Positions 34,801-42,455 of a stretch of 64,000 nt of DNA are shown here, piece by piece. The notes beneath the pieces are model-generated. The model was given only the letters and a program-made list of their open reading frames with translations. It ran no database searches and was not told where the DNA came from. The stretch is taken from the NCBI GenBank assembly GCA_013368375.1, contig JAACJP010000007.1, forward strand, positions 930,001 to 994,000. Direction: 5' to 3'. Every line of letters starts with the position of its first letter. Position 1 is the first letter of the stretch. The position numbers were made by a program, and so were the translations under genes. The stretch is from Tricholomella constricta (taxonomy: Eukaryota > Basidiomycota > Agaricomycetes > Agaricales > Lyophyllaceae).

Positions 34801-34891
34801 TGGAGTCGCTATACCAGCGACTAAGGTAAAAATGGAGGATACCGATGGCCGAGCTAGACGCCATCGGTCATTGGAGAAACGAAGAGAATGA
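31811..34891 (+). CDS. Gypsy gag-protease polyprotein (ORF1)
   Basis: 1026 residues from ATG 31811 to TGA 34889-34891. A charged N-terminal region of about 480 residues comes first. The retrotransposon gag domain spans roughly residues 495-660 (FGELEEWLASLVVMLAVSQF, LDGEARKWYNRHV, FLEKFLKTLPRDMRKALFDD). One CCHC zinc knuckle, CFNCGKLGHFAKDC, is near residue 756, followed by an acidic stretch. The aspartic protease has LWDSGSTTTGLTPSFAQ near residue 904 and the family's second conserved block DVIIGTPFMRANNVVLDF. The frame stays open past the stop into pol, see the UGA entry. An open frame extends upstream into the LTR without another good start. Confidence 0.92.
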   Translation: MTTTPTSGKSRTPVLEDALTAHPPSQLPLQPVEVGSVAGGQSSPAQNTLGVESEELWPIASTNVPGSLADELARSHRPGPTAGSRWPDSRLSNRAFGASTLSIIKMESDEDDLSDPEANEEEASERELLALQVKQFWDTTDVVSEHRRRRLEERADRLVLRSTGAQSVGEMVAQAYADRYLEALSVVVTEYRKKYPKGTSNSAVSSIAGTPVPKKASFNKGKGRWDDLFTPQAVAAGSNQPLDEAAMAVSALHQARQLGESDDDYRRRSAAAKRERMTREEHLAQPQGSKWAPVSESTLDPPTERKYTTTQAAGDESAPAIQVPMDAKDGRVPLAKDWNNRVAYQRLRNADLSRSKFTNYDDQGVVFEGHMPVDEMARQWASQTQGSDGGLGNGAVGKHNTTATANGRQDMRVRINEPTSHAQPRFQSRGYSMPDPIRRSQSIADGIYAAGEQHKTKMHERLHQLIHERLAVRLSLPDGMKSRRADSKSVGTYSGSAKFGELEEWLASLVVMLAVSQFGGAERDQERVLITSEFLDGEARKWYNRHVIHVNREKQSWTFEDVILGLYDRFVLPSTMQDARNDFNAVTYSASKGIQGLYDDLVDHAMNMAARTDDWTFLEKFLKTLPRDMRKALFDDGLSPEINTAQEFLAVGLALQATQKTADYFERTITAQRSQPSQMRKPDGGRVNAPHNTFNRPRRVYGAVNEKPYVKPAYQDQPGRGEQKPHVEKPAMKTGDRPRYDQPKNHDHHNHPPGEVCFNCGKLGHFAKDCKQPKKQRAFLRAARTAAPDAASEADDEDTSPEDPDGRDNGRPDTEADNEDEGDEFVDMEVYENEYYARDDETERMFAMTEVIASEERNDKPPVRKVKVRTGRDKIARPVVLIKDKECLVTYINVGGHEAWTLWDSGSTTTGLTPSFAQVADIRVFPLEDPLILQLGTKGSRATVNFGTTVEAALPGFKGKVYMDLANFDRYDVIIGTPFMRANNVVLDFNRDEVVVNGVAIPATKVKMEDTDGRARRHRSLEKRRE

Positions 34892-34897
34892 CTAAAA
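34889..34897 (+). promoter_or_regulatory. in-frame UGA-CUA between gag and pol, possible readthrough site
   Basis: ORF1 ends in TGA (34889-34891) followed by CTAAAA. The next 1299 codons, to 38791, are open in the same frame and encode pol, so one stop codon is all that separates Gag-PR from Pol. UGA followed by CUA is a known leaky stop context. It could be programmed readthrough, which would set the Gag to Gag-Pol ratio, or a point mutation of an arginine codon. Confidence 0.6.
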
Positions 34898-37800
34898 GTA
34901 ACAGTAGAAGATGACGATGATCCTGATAATGAGGGTAGGCCGATAAACAGCCTACCGAAGGATCATCCAGCACTTTTATTATCCGAGGAAGAGTTTCAAG
35001 AAACTCTTAAGGAGGGGGATAAGCCACCTCCGAAGAAGAGAAAACCCCAACGACGACAGCAGAAGGCACAAAACGAGCCTTCGAACGAACGAGCACAGGT
35101 TGACGAGCCATGCGAAGAACATCAGCGCGATAATGAAGCGCGTAAGACGAGCGGGGCCGACAAGGATACGGAATCAGAGCCGTATACGAATACGAGTAAT
35201 CGATCATTTTGGGATAGACCAAATCCACATCCACAATATGAGTGGATGTTCGACCCACGGATGCCGCAAGAATGGAACGCAGTAATAGCGTCAATGCGGG
35301 CTCACGAAGGAAGAAATGTAGGCACGCGAGGACAAGCGTACCGAAATCCACGGCCTGAGGAAGTATCGGAGCCAACGGAAATGAATTTTCCGGTGAATAT
35401 ACAACGGGCTAAACGGCCGTTGTATCGGTTACCAGTGAAGGATGAGAGTGACTTTGCTCTCGTAAAACTACGAGCTAGGTTTGATGTTAAACCTAGCAAT
35501 AAAGACACAGCGCACATTCGCGCTGCAAGAACGGTGAACAGAAAAGGTAAGGCACCCAATGGAGGCCTTACCGCGGAAGATTATCCACGACTTCGCCAGC
35601 AATGGCATGACGAATTCGAAGATATGGTGGGTGGTACGAAACAACAGCTACCACCCTGGCGGGAAGTCAATCACGAGATTACTCTCATCGATGATGAGAA
35701 ACAGTACCAGTACCACGCGCCGAGGTGCCCAATGTCCCTTCGCGAGGAATTCTACGCGAAGGTCAATCGGTATACGGATTCTAAATGGTGGGAGCCTCGT
35801 TCGGTGAAGCAAGCAGCGCCGCTGCTATGTATCCCGAAAAAAGACGGCTCCCTGAGAACACCCTTGGACGCACGCCAGCGTAACAATAACACGATCAAGG
35901 ACGTTACGCCCTTGCCAGACCAGGAAGTTATTCGCGAAGATGTCGCTAGGGGAAAAATACGGTCCAAAATTGACTTAACGGATGCGTATGAACAAGTACG
36001 CATCCTTGAAAAAGATGTACATAAAACCGCCTTCGCAACGATAGCGGGAACATACATCAGTAACATCATGCAAATCGGGGACTGTAATGCTCCCGCGACA
36101 TTTCAACGATTAATGACGTCCATCTTTCGGGACGTCATTGGGAAGTTCATGCATGTATACTTGGACGATATATTCATATTCTCGAACTCTATTGAGGAAC
36201 ATGAAGACCACTTGCGAGTTGTGTTCGAACGATTACGCGAACAATCGCTCTACCTTAAATGGAAGAAATGCGAATTGTATTCGGATCGCGTTGATTGCCT
36301 TGGTCATATTATTGACGACCAAGGAATTCACCCTGACGCCGACAAACTGGCACGGATCCGTGACTGGAGGATACCACGGAATTACAACGATATCCAACGA
36401 TTCGTTGGACTTGTTAACTATCTGGGACAGTTTCTCCCAGATATATCTGCATACACTGGTCCACTAATGGCGATGACCGAGAATGGGTCGCCATTTTATT
36501 GGAGACCAATTCATCAGCGATGCTTTGAAATGATAAAGCATATATGCTGCACAACGCCAATTATTCGGCCGATTCAACCGAAGACAGGCGAACCAATTTG
36601 GATTATCTGTGACGCCTCCAAGTCAGGCGTCGGTGCGATGTATGGACAAGGACCTACATGGATCCAAGCACAGCCGGCTGGATTCATGTCCAAAAAATTC
36701 ACTAATGCACAGCAGAATTATGCTGTGCATGAACTCGAGACCTTAGCTATTCTCGAAGCGTTACTTAAGTGGGAGGATAAACTTGTGGGCTATAAAATCC
36801 ACATCATTACCGACCATAAAGCCCTCGAATTCTTTAAGACCCAGGTGAATTTATCACCTAGGCAGCGTCGATGGATGGAATACATGTCGCGATTTAACTT
36901 CGACATAACCTATGTGAAAGGCGAACTGAACAAAGTCGCCGACTGTCTATCGCGATACTTCGAGAGCGATAACCATCAAGATCGTTACGACGTCCACGAC
37001 TTCGTAGCTGCTGATGCTAGAATCGATCCTACTGGTGAAGATCTACCAGTACCACGATACCATGAAATCGTGGAAAAAGTAGTTGAGATTCGAGCGATGA
37101 AAGACGTAGAAATACGTCGAAGCAAGCGTCTTCAAGAACGCCAGGAGGATCGAGATGTCGAGGCTCAGATAATGGAGGCTGCGGCACCAAGTACCGCATC
37201 CGGAACATCGTCACACCCTCAGAAAAGCATGAGTCCAACCGAACGGGAACGTACGGTCGGAGATATTGTCCTCGGGAGGGACACAGTTTCTCCTCCCCCA
37301 GACAAAACGGATGAAAAGATCCGTCACGACGTTATCCTTGGATACCCAAAGGATAAACTATTTTCAGTTATTCTCGCTAACCCCAGGGACTTTCGTACGT
37401 TCACCACGAAAGACAATCTCATTTGGACCACGAACGCTATAAATGATAGCGTTCTATGTATACCGCGAGAACCCGAGCTCATCACCACAATTATTGAGCA
37501 AGCCCATAAAACTATGGGCCATTTCAGTGCCGAACGGACTACTGAATATATTCGACGATGGTATTGGTGGCCATCACTAGCCACGACCGTGCGTACGTTT
37601 TGTAAAACGTGCGAGTACTGCCAGCAGATCAAGACGTCGAATCAAAAACCGTCAGGGAAACTACACTCCCTGCCAGTACCAACTAAGCCTTGGGATTCTA
37701 TCGGAATGGACTTTATCGGTCCATTTCCAGAATCAAAGGGATATAATTACCTATGGGTAGTAATTTGTCGTATGACGAGTATGGTGCATATGATACCCAT

Positions 37801-38791
37801 ACATACGACGATGACAGCAGCCCAATTATCATGGGTATACTTACGGGAGATCGTCAGGCTCCATGGCCTGCCAAGCTCGATCGTAAGCGATCGAGACTCT
37901 AAGTTTACTTCACGCTGGTGGCGCGAACTACATAAGTTATTAGGAGCTAAGCTCCTAATGTCGACATCTTTCCATCCTCAGACGGATGGACAAACGGAGC
38001 GAGCCAATCGTAGTATTGGCCAGATATTTCGTGCCGTTGTGAGGCATGACCAAAAGGATTGGGTAGATTGTATACCCATGGCTGAGTTCGCGATAAATGC
38101 GAGCGTATCGGCTACTACCAAGTTCGCTCCATTTGAGCTGAATAGTGGATACATGCCGTCCATGTTGAAAGAGATACGCTCAGACAGCGTAATACCGAAG
38201 GGAATTCGAGAGTATGTGGAACGCGCATTGCAGAATATAGCGGAGGCGCATGACGCTATAATCGAAGCGCGCGTATTTCAAACGCGCGAGGCAAACAGGC
38301 GCCGATCCGCTGGTCCAGAAATAAAGGGGGGAGACTTGGTGTATTTATCCACCAAGAACTTGAACCTCCCCAAGGGACGCGCCCGTAAATTGTGCCCGAA
38401 ATTCGTCGGGCCCTACAAAGTGCTGAAGGCCATGCCAGACACGTCGAACTATACGTTGGAATTACCTACGGCACTCATGGAGCGCCGGATACATCCAACA
38501 TTTCATATATCGATGTTGCGCCCATACTACGCAACGAATGATACAATGTTCCCTAATAGAACTCATCCGGAGCCCTACGATTTTGGGGCGCCGGATAATC
38601 ACAAATGGTTTGTAGAAGATATTTTGGGCCATAGATGGACCCAAAATAATACTGTGGAATATCAGGTTAGGTGGAGCCTGGGAGACACCACCTGGGAACC
38701 GCACACCAATTGTAACAAGTTAGCGGCACTGGATCGCTACTTGGAACTACAAGGGGTGAAGAGCGCGTCGAGATTACCGCGACGAACCTAG
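34892..38791 (+). CDS. Gypsy pol: reverse transcriptase, RNase H, integrase, chromodomain-like tail (ORF2)
   Basis: Open in the gag frame directly after the UGA; the first internal Met in a good context is at 35246. RT shows PLLCIPKKDGSLRTPLDAR, KIDLTDAYEQVRI and the active site YLDD at 36158. RNase H follows with ICDASKSGVGAMYGQ, ELETLAILEAL and ITDHKALEFF. The integrase zinc finger is HKTMGHFSAERTTEYI with CKTCEYCQQI; the catalytic core has MDFIGPFPE, VSDRDSKFTSRWWRELHKLL and DGQTERANRSI. The C-terminal WFVEDILGHR with VRWSLGDTTWEPHTN is a chromodomain-like module, as in chromoviruses, which can direct integration to chromatin marks. No break in the frame. Confidence 0.94.
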   Translation, partial: LKVTVEDDDDPDNEGRPINSLPKDHPALLLSEEEFQETLKEGDKPPPKKRKPQRRQQKAQNEPSNERAQVDEPCEEHQRDNEARKTSGADKDTESEPYTNTSNRSFWDRPNPHPQYEWMFDPRMPQEWNAVIASMRAHEGRNVGTRGQAYRNPRPEEVSEPTEMNFPVNIQRAKRPLYRLPVKDESDFALVKLRARFDVKPSNKDTAHIRAARTVNRKGKAPNGGLTAEDYPRLRQQWHDEFEDMVGGTKQQLPPWREVNHEITLIDDEKQYQYHAPRCPMSLREEFYAKVNRYTDSKWWEPRSVKQAAPLLCIPKKDGSLRTPLDARQRNNNTIKDVTPLPDQEVIREDVARGKIRSKIDLTDAYEQVRILEKDVHKTAFATIAGTYISNIMQIGDCNAPATFQRLMTSIFRDVIGKFMHVYLDDIFIFSNSIEEHEDHLRVVFERLREQSLYLKWKKCELYSDRVDCLGHIIDDQGIHPDADKLARIRDWRIPRNYNDIQRFVGLVNYLGQFLPDISAYTGPLMAMTENGSPFYWRPIHQRCFEMIKHICCTTPIIRPIQPKTGEPIWIICDASKSGVGAMYGQGPTWIQAQPAGFMSKKFTNAQQNYAVHELETLAILEALLKWEDKLVGYKIHIITDHKALEFFKTQVNLSPRQRRWMEYMSRFNFDITYVKGELNKVADCLSRYFESDNHQDRYDVHDFVAADARIDPTGEDLPVPRYHEIVEKVVEIRAMKDVEIRRSKRLQERQEDRDVEAQIMEAAAPSTASGTSSHPQKSMSPTERERTVGDIVLGRDTVSPPPDKTDEKIRHDVILGYPKDKLFSVILANPRDFRTFTTKDNLIWTTNAINDSVLCIPREPELITTIIEQAHKTMGHFSAERTTEYIRRWYWWPSLATTVRTFCKTCEYCQQIKTSNQKPSGKLHSLPVPTKPWDSIGMDFIGPFPESKGYNYLWVVICRMTSMVHMIPIHTTMTAAQLSWVYLREIVRLHGLPSSIVSDRDSKFTSRWWRELHKLLGAKLLMSTSFHPQTDGQTERANRSIGQIFRAVVRHDQKDWVDCIPMAEFAINASVSATTKFAPFELNSGYMPSMLKEIRSDSVIPKGIREYVERALQNIAEAHDAIIEARVFQTREANRRRSAGPEIKGGDLVYLSTKNLNLPKGRARKLCPKFVGPYKVLKAMPDTSNYTLELPTALMERRIHPTFHISMLRPYYATNDTMFPNRTHPEPYDFGAPDNHKWFVEDILGHRWTQNNTVEYQVRWSLGDTTWEPHTNCNKLAALDRYLELQGVKSASRLPRRT

Positions 38792-38919
38792 AATGTGGCG
38801 CGGTCATGTGACCACGGCGATCAAGAAAATTACATAACCATCAAAAGTTATGACAGAAGGTTAAATATGTTTGGCGCTAGACGCGCAACCGATTTTCAAC
38901 CCTCTCAACACAAACCAAC

Positions 38920-41874
38920 ATGTACCCCAGCCAAGTACCAACCTCCAGCAACGACGCGATTCGGGGCGGCGACAGCCGCACCGACCAGCAAAATTTGAAC
39001 CCGGGGCCGAGTTCAAGTGGGGAGGGAGTGCAGGGGCGCGCGGAAAATGCGCCCCTGCCCCCAACTTACATGGGCTCGCAGCCCCAATTATACCAATATT
39101 CTCCGGTTGGCCATATGAGCCAACCGCCCCATCAGGGGCAACAAACATTTCCGACGGTTGGCCATATGAGCCAACCGCACCACCAAGGGCAACAACCACC
39201 TATGGGTGGTTTTTACCCGCCAGGGCTGGCATTCCAACAGATGCCATCAATGGCGGGTTTCATGGGGTACCCGCAACCGACGTGGTACCCCCAAATGCCC
39301 ATGCAGCCTGTACCGCACAATACGCGGTACAACGAATCGGAGAAGATGGAGGTAGACGACCAAAGTCGTCTGCAAGCAAATGTCCCGCCGGCGCAAGTGG
39401 TGCGCGGCGAACCGGTGCGGCAACATGTTGCACCGAATGCAGACGACAAAGCGTCGTCGGCGTCGAGTTCGCGGAGGATGGCAGACGATCGTAGAGTATC
39501 GCCTGCGTCAAGTTCGAGGAGACCATTCGCAGACGATGGTCTCCTTTCTTCTCTCTTGGATCGATTGGAAGACGCGGGTATTCACCGCGAATTTTGTGAT
39601 TTCTTGGACGATGGAATGGCGCAGCTGGTTATAACCCAGCTGCTTGATGCATACGATGGAGTTTGCGCGGATTTGAGACGCGTGAAAGCGAGAGAAGCGG
39701 CCATGGCTGAGCAACTCAGCCTGGCAAGAAAACGGCCGGCAGTAGTATCGCCGGATCGCGGGGAGGGACCATCGTCCCGACCCATAAAAAGGCAGCAAAT
39801 GGAGGTGCGTCGAGAAGAACGCACCTCATACGAGCCGCGACGACAAGAGAGGAGCGAGCCCAGGCGTCCGGAACGACGCCTGGAACAGGAGAATCGGCGG
39901 TACAACCGCCACCCCGACCAGGAAGTGTGGCGTGACGAACGCCCACTTGATTATGGTTCTCAACGGGAAGAGCGCCGAGAGGATCAAGGGACGCGCGAAG
40001 TGCGCCCCTTACCTGCTCGAGAAATCGAGCGCACGGCGTCGACATCGTCGACATCAGCGGAAGCAAAGCCGCAAAACCTATCCGGAGCGTTACCGCCCCC
40101 GGGAGAAAGCCGGGTGCGGAACCCAGAACGAGGTTCTCAGAAGAAGGAACCTGTTGGCAAATATACTTTGCCAGCGCCAGCCCCTGCACCACCTAGTACG
40201 ATGGTGCAGCCCCCAACGCCGCCATCCAAAGGCAAACAGAAGGCATCGGATCCATATGCCGAGGCTATGGATGAATCGGACTGGGGCGAGTCGTCTGACG
40301 ACGACAAGCCTGTCAGCAAGAAGAAGGCTGCCGGGCAAAAGCAGCATCGCGAGAATATGGCTCGCAAAGCTGAGAAGGAGATGCCGGGGCGGATCCCTGA
40401 CGAGCTCGGGGTGGTCTTCATCAACGACCGCCACGAGAGGGACAACCGTTTTTGGGATATGCTAGTGCGGACGATATATGTATCGTCCGCCCAGAATCGT
40501 GCCTACGCACTAGGCACCGCAGCGCGAGTGTCCGAAAGCGAGTTGGGGACGGGACACAATTCTCGTCCCCCATCGGGACGGCTATATGCCGTCGCACCAC
40601 GCGGGTTCCCAATGAACCCTCGTGAAGTTGATCAGTTGTATGCACTGATCAACGATCGGCGCCCCGGCGTGACGGATGAAGAGCGGGCAGAGGCCTTTAT
40701 GCTCTTTAGGGAGTTCCGGCGAGTCTCCCTCTCGGTAGCGCCCCATTTGCGCGACCGATCCATGGCTCGAGCAGCCATGGATGAATTTAGAAGCGTCAAC
40801 CGACCGTTCGATACACGGTCACCCATTTGGCAGGCCGCGCCAATTAGGCGGCCTGGGAGGGCATTCGAATATAGGCCGGACAAGCCTACACGAGGCGCTG
40901 GCCTGCCTCAGCCAGGCCCCGACCATGCCCTCGATGTCGAGCACTGGTGCCGACATATGATTCACCATGGGCGTATTGGTTCAAAGAACCAATACGGAGG
41001 AATCGTCATGGACTACCGGTTCCGCGTACATAGGCGCGGAACTTGGGGATACTTGTTGGCGAATGTACTAGCGCCAACTACCCACAGCATGCGGTCATGG
41101 TTCATGCGACTTTTCGCGACCATTACTGCGCGGCCATACCTCTACGCAGAGGCTGTGGCTGCCTATAACGAGGCCAACCCAGATCGGCCTTTCACACCGA
41201 TCGAAGGCCCTGAGGTTACCATACCTCGCATCCAAGTGATCCCTCCGGAGGTGCGGATCACTGAACAAGGTGTCTTGCAACACCTTATCAACATTGGTAT
41301 TCCAGTAAGCTGGATACACCATAGCTACACTTATGGTCTACATTATTTGGACCATAACTACTCTAACTCAGGTCCCTATAAGGACCTGTTCCGCAATGTT
41401 GACGACGATCGAGTTCGTCGTCTAGATGAAATGGGTGTTCCGCCCGCCATCCCTGAGTGGGATGGGTGGTACCATCCCACCACCGACGACATCACGCGCA
41501 TCCAAACACTGATGCACGTGGAATTCCAGACCGAATCACTAGACTGTCTAGTGAGTTCGGAATGGATGTTTGTGGGTGAAGACCCACACTTCCGAGGACT
41601 CCGTGTTCGGGTGGGGGAATATCTCCCCCCAGGCCTGCATCACCCAGCTTCATCGGGATCGACGTCCATCAACGTCGAAATGGCGGACCCGGCGGCAGCT
41701 ATACCTGCCCCCGCGACACCCTCCACAGTTGTGGCAGCTCCAACTGGAGCTACCGAAACCCAAGTGGACCCCGTGTCGGCCCTTACAGGGCCTTTATCAC
41801 TGGCGGTGATTACCACCAGCCAGGGTCTGGTGGACAACAACACCACCGACCCCGACACAGTGATGGAGTCATAG
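38920..41874 (+). CDS. Gypsy ORF3, long protein of unknown function
   Basis: 984 codons from ATG 38920 to TAG 41872-41874, located where some Gypsy elements carry env, but I see no signal peptide, no membrane segment and no fusion-protein features. The N-terminal 130 residues are rich in Pro, Gln, Gly and Met with the repeated text VGHMSQP. The middle (about 140-520) is charged and disordered, rich in Arg and Glu (EVRREERTSYEPRRQERSEP). From about residue 520 the composition becomes globular: VVFINDRHERDNRFWDMLVR, HALDVEHWCRHMIHHGRIGS, RRGTWGYLLANVLAPTTHSM and VSWIHHSYTYGLHYLDHNYS. It ends in a low-complexity Ala/Thr/Pro tail. I do not recognise a family. The preserved frame in a young element suggests a function for the element. 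Confidence 0.85.
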   Translation: MYPSQVPTSSNDAIRGGDSRTDQQNLNPGPSSSGEGVQGRAENAPLPPTYMGSQPQLYQYSPVGHMSQPPHQGQQTFPTVGHMSQPHHQGQQPPMGGFYPPGLAFQQMPSMAGFMGYPQPTWYPQMPMQPVPHNTRYNESEKMEVDDQSRLQANVPPAQVVRGEPVRQHVAPNADDKASSASSSRRMADDRRVSPASSSRRPFADDGLLSSLLDRLEDAGIHREFCDFLDDGMAQLVITQLLDAYDGVCADLRRVKAREAAMAEQLSLARKRPAVVSPDRGEGPSSRPIKRQQMEVRREERTSYEPRRQERSEPRRPERRLEQENRRYNRHPDQEVWRDERPLDYGSQREERREDQGTREVRPLPAREIERTASTSSTSAEAKPQNLSGALPPPGESRVRNPERGSQKKEPVGKYTLPAPAPAPPSTMVQPPTPPSKGKQKASDPYAEAMDESDWGESSDDDKPVSKKKAAGQKQHRENMARKAEKEMPGRIPDELGVVFINDRHERDNRFWDMLVRTIYVSSAQNRAYALGTAARVSESELGTGHNSRPPSGRLYAVAPRGFPMNPREVDQLYALINDRRPGVTDEERAEAFMLFREFRRVSLSVAPHLRDRSMARAAMDEFRSVNRPFDTRSPIWQAAPIRRPGRAFEYRPDKPTRGAGLPQPGPDHALDVEHWCRHMIHHGRIGSKNQYGGIVMDYRFRVHRRGTWGYLLANVLAPTTHSMRSWFMRLFATITARPYLYAEAVAAYNEANPDRPFTPIEGPEVTIPRIQVIPPEVRITEQGVLQHLINIGIPVSWIHHSYTYGLHYLDHNYSNSGPYKDLFRNVDDDRVRRLDEMGVPPAIPEWDGWYHPTTDDITRIQTLMHVEFQTESLDCLVSSEWMFVGEDPHFRGLRVRVGEYLPPGLHHPASSGSTSINVEMADPAAAIPAPATPSTVVAAPTGATETQVDPVSALTGPLSLAVITTSQGLVDNNTTDPDTVMES

Positions 41875-42219
41875 GTCGGGGAGACAACTTAATCCCCCCG
41901 TCAACGAACCGACCTCGACACGTAGGGCGTACCGCCGGGCCGACCGCCATTGTCAGGTGCAGACCACCTGACTCCCGAGGAGCAATCCGCAGGTTGCGTA
42001 TTAACGCAACATTGGATGTCCTCACCACCATTCTTTGCCGCACGGCACTTTGAGGCCGTGCAGTGGCGCTAATGCATCCACTACTCGTTAAGTCAAGAAT
42101 ACGTATTATACCTACGTATTCTTGCATTATTTGATAGGTCTAGGTCGCCGGGACCTAGACCCTCCTTTTACTCTCTTTTTCTGCCCAACTCCCTGGTGAA
42201 GATCGCTACACGCGATCTT

Positions 42220-42228
42220 AAAGGGGGG
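42220..42228 (+). promoter_or_regulatory. Gypsy polypurine tract
   Basis: AAAGGGGGG, two bases before the 3' LTR; the expected primer site for plus-strand DNA synthesis. The preceding 41875-42219 is non-coding yet still filled with hairpins. Confidence 0.85.
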
Positions 42229-42230
42229 TA

Positions 42231-42450
42231 TGTAAGGACGCCCACTATCTTATCTAATCTTGGTTATCTAATCGTATCTTATCGAGACGATTACGCTATT
42301 GTTTGGCAACACCTTCTGGTGTTGCCTATTTAATTCATTACATTAATTAAGTATAAACAACCTTGTACACCTATACGTAGCAATCGACAGACTTGTCAAG
42401 CTTACGTCTAGTGTGAACAACAAGGTCCCAAATTCTGTAACCCCGTTACA
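42231..42450 (+). repeat. Gypsy 3' LTR
   Basis: 220 bp, one base different from the 5' LTR (G at 42274 against A at 31525). Followed by the target duplication CTACT at 42451-42455. Confidence 0.95.
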
Positions 42451-42455
42451 CTACT

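Larger units (their letters stand above)
31482..42450 (+). mobile_element. Ty3/Gypsy-type LTR retrotransposon with extra ORF, nested in the Copia
   Basis: LTRs of 220 bp at 31482-31701 and 42231-42450 begin TGTAAGG and end GTTACA; I find one mismatch (A at 31525, G at 42274). The 5 bp target duplication is CTACT (31477-31481 and 42451-42455). Inside lie gag-protease (31811-34891), pol in Gypsy order with RT and RNase H before integrase and a chromodomain-like C-terminus (34892-38791), and a third long frame, ORF3 (38920-41874). All three are open, so the element may still be active. The whole element has an extreme density of short hairpins (separate entry). Confidence 0.97.
31482..42450. repeat. 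element-wide chain of short perfect inverted repeats
   Basis: Reading the Gypsy element by eye, short perfect hairpins follow one another with few gaps, in both LTRs, all three ORFs and the non-coding 3' region. Checked examples (arms, then coordinates): GGCAACACC/GGTGTTGCC 31556-31577; GAGGATGCGC/GCGCATCCTC 31856-31880; CTTCCACTG/CAGTGGAAG 31889-31910; CGCTGGTG/CACCAGCG 31921-31945; GGCCAGGTC/GACCTGGCC 32026-32048; GAACGAGC/GCTCGTTC 32267-32288; GCTAGGTTT/AAACCTAGC 35474-35497; GGATGCGTA/TACGCATCC 35980-36005; GACGCCT/AGGCGTC 36611-36631; ATTAGGAGC/GCTCCTAAT 37939-37959; GTTGATCAGT/ACTGATCAAC 40627-40653; TCCATGGCT/AGCCATGGA 40759-40781; CGTATTGGTTC/GAACCAATACG 40972-40996; GTCAGGTG/CACCTGAC 41952-41972; CAAGAATACGTA/TACGTATTCTTG 42094-42124; GGTCTAGGTC/GACCTAGACC 42137-42161. 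Many more were seen. Confidence 0.9.

Noticed and set aside
38960..42127. ORF3 as an envelope gene
   Set aside because: No signal peptide, membrane segment, cleavage site or cysteine pattern of an envelope protein is visible.
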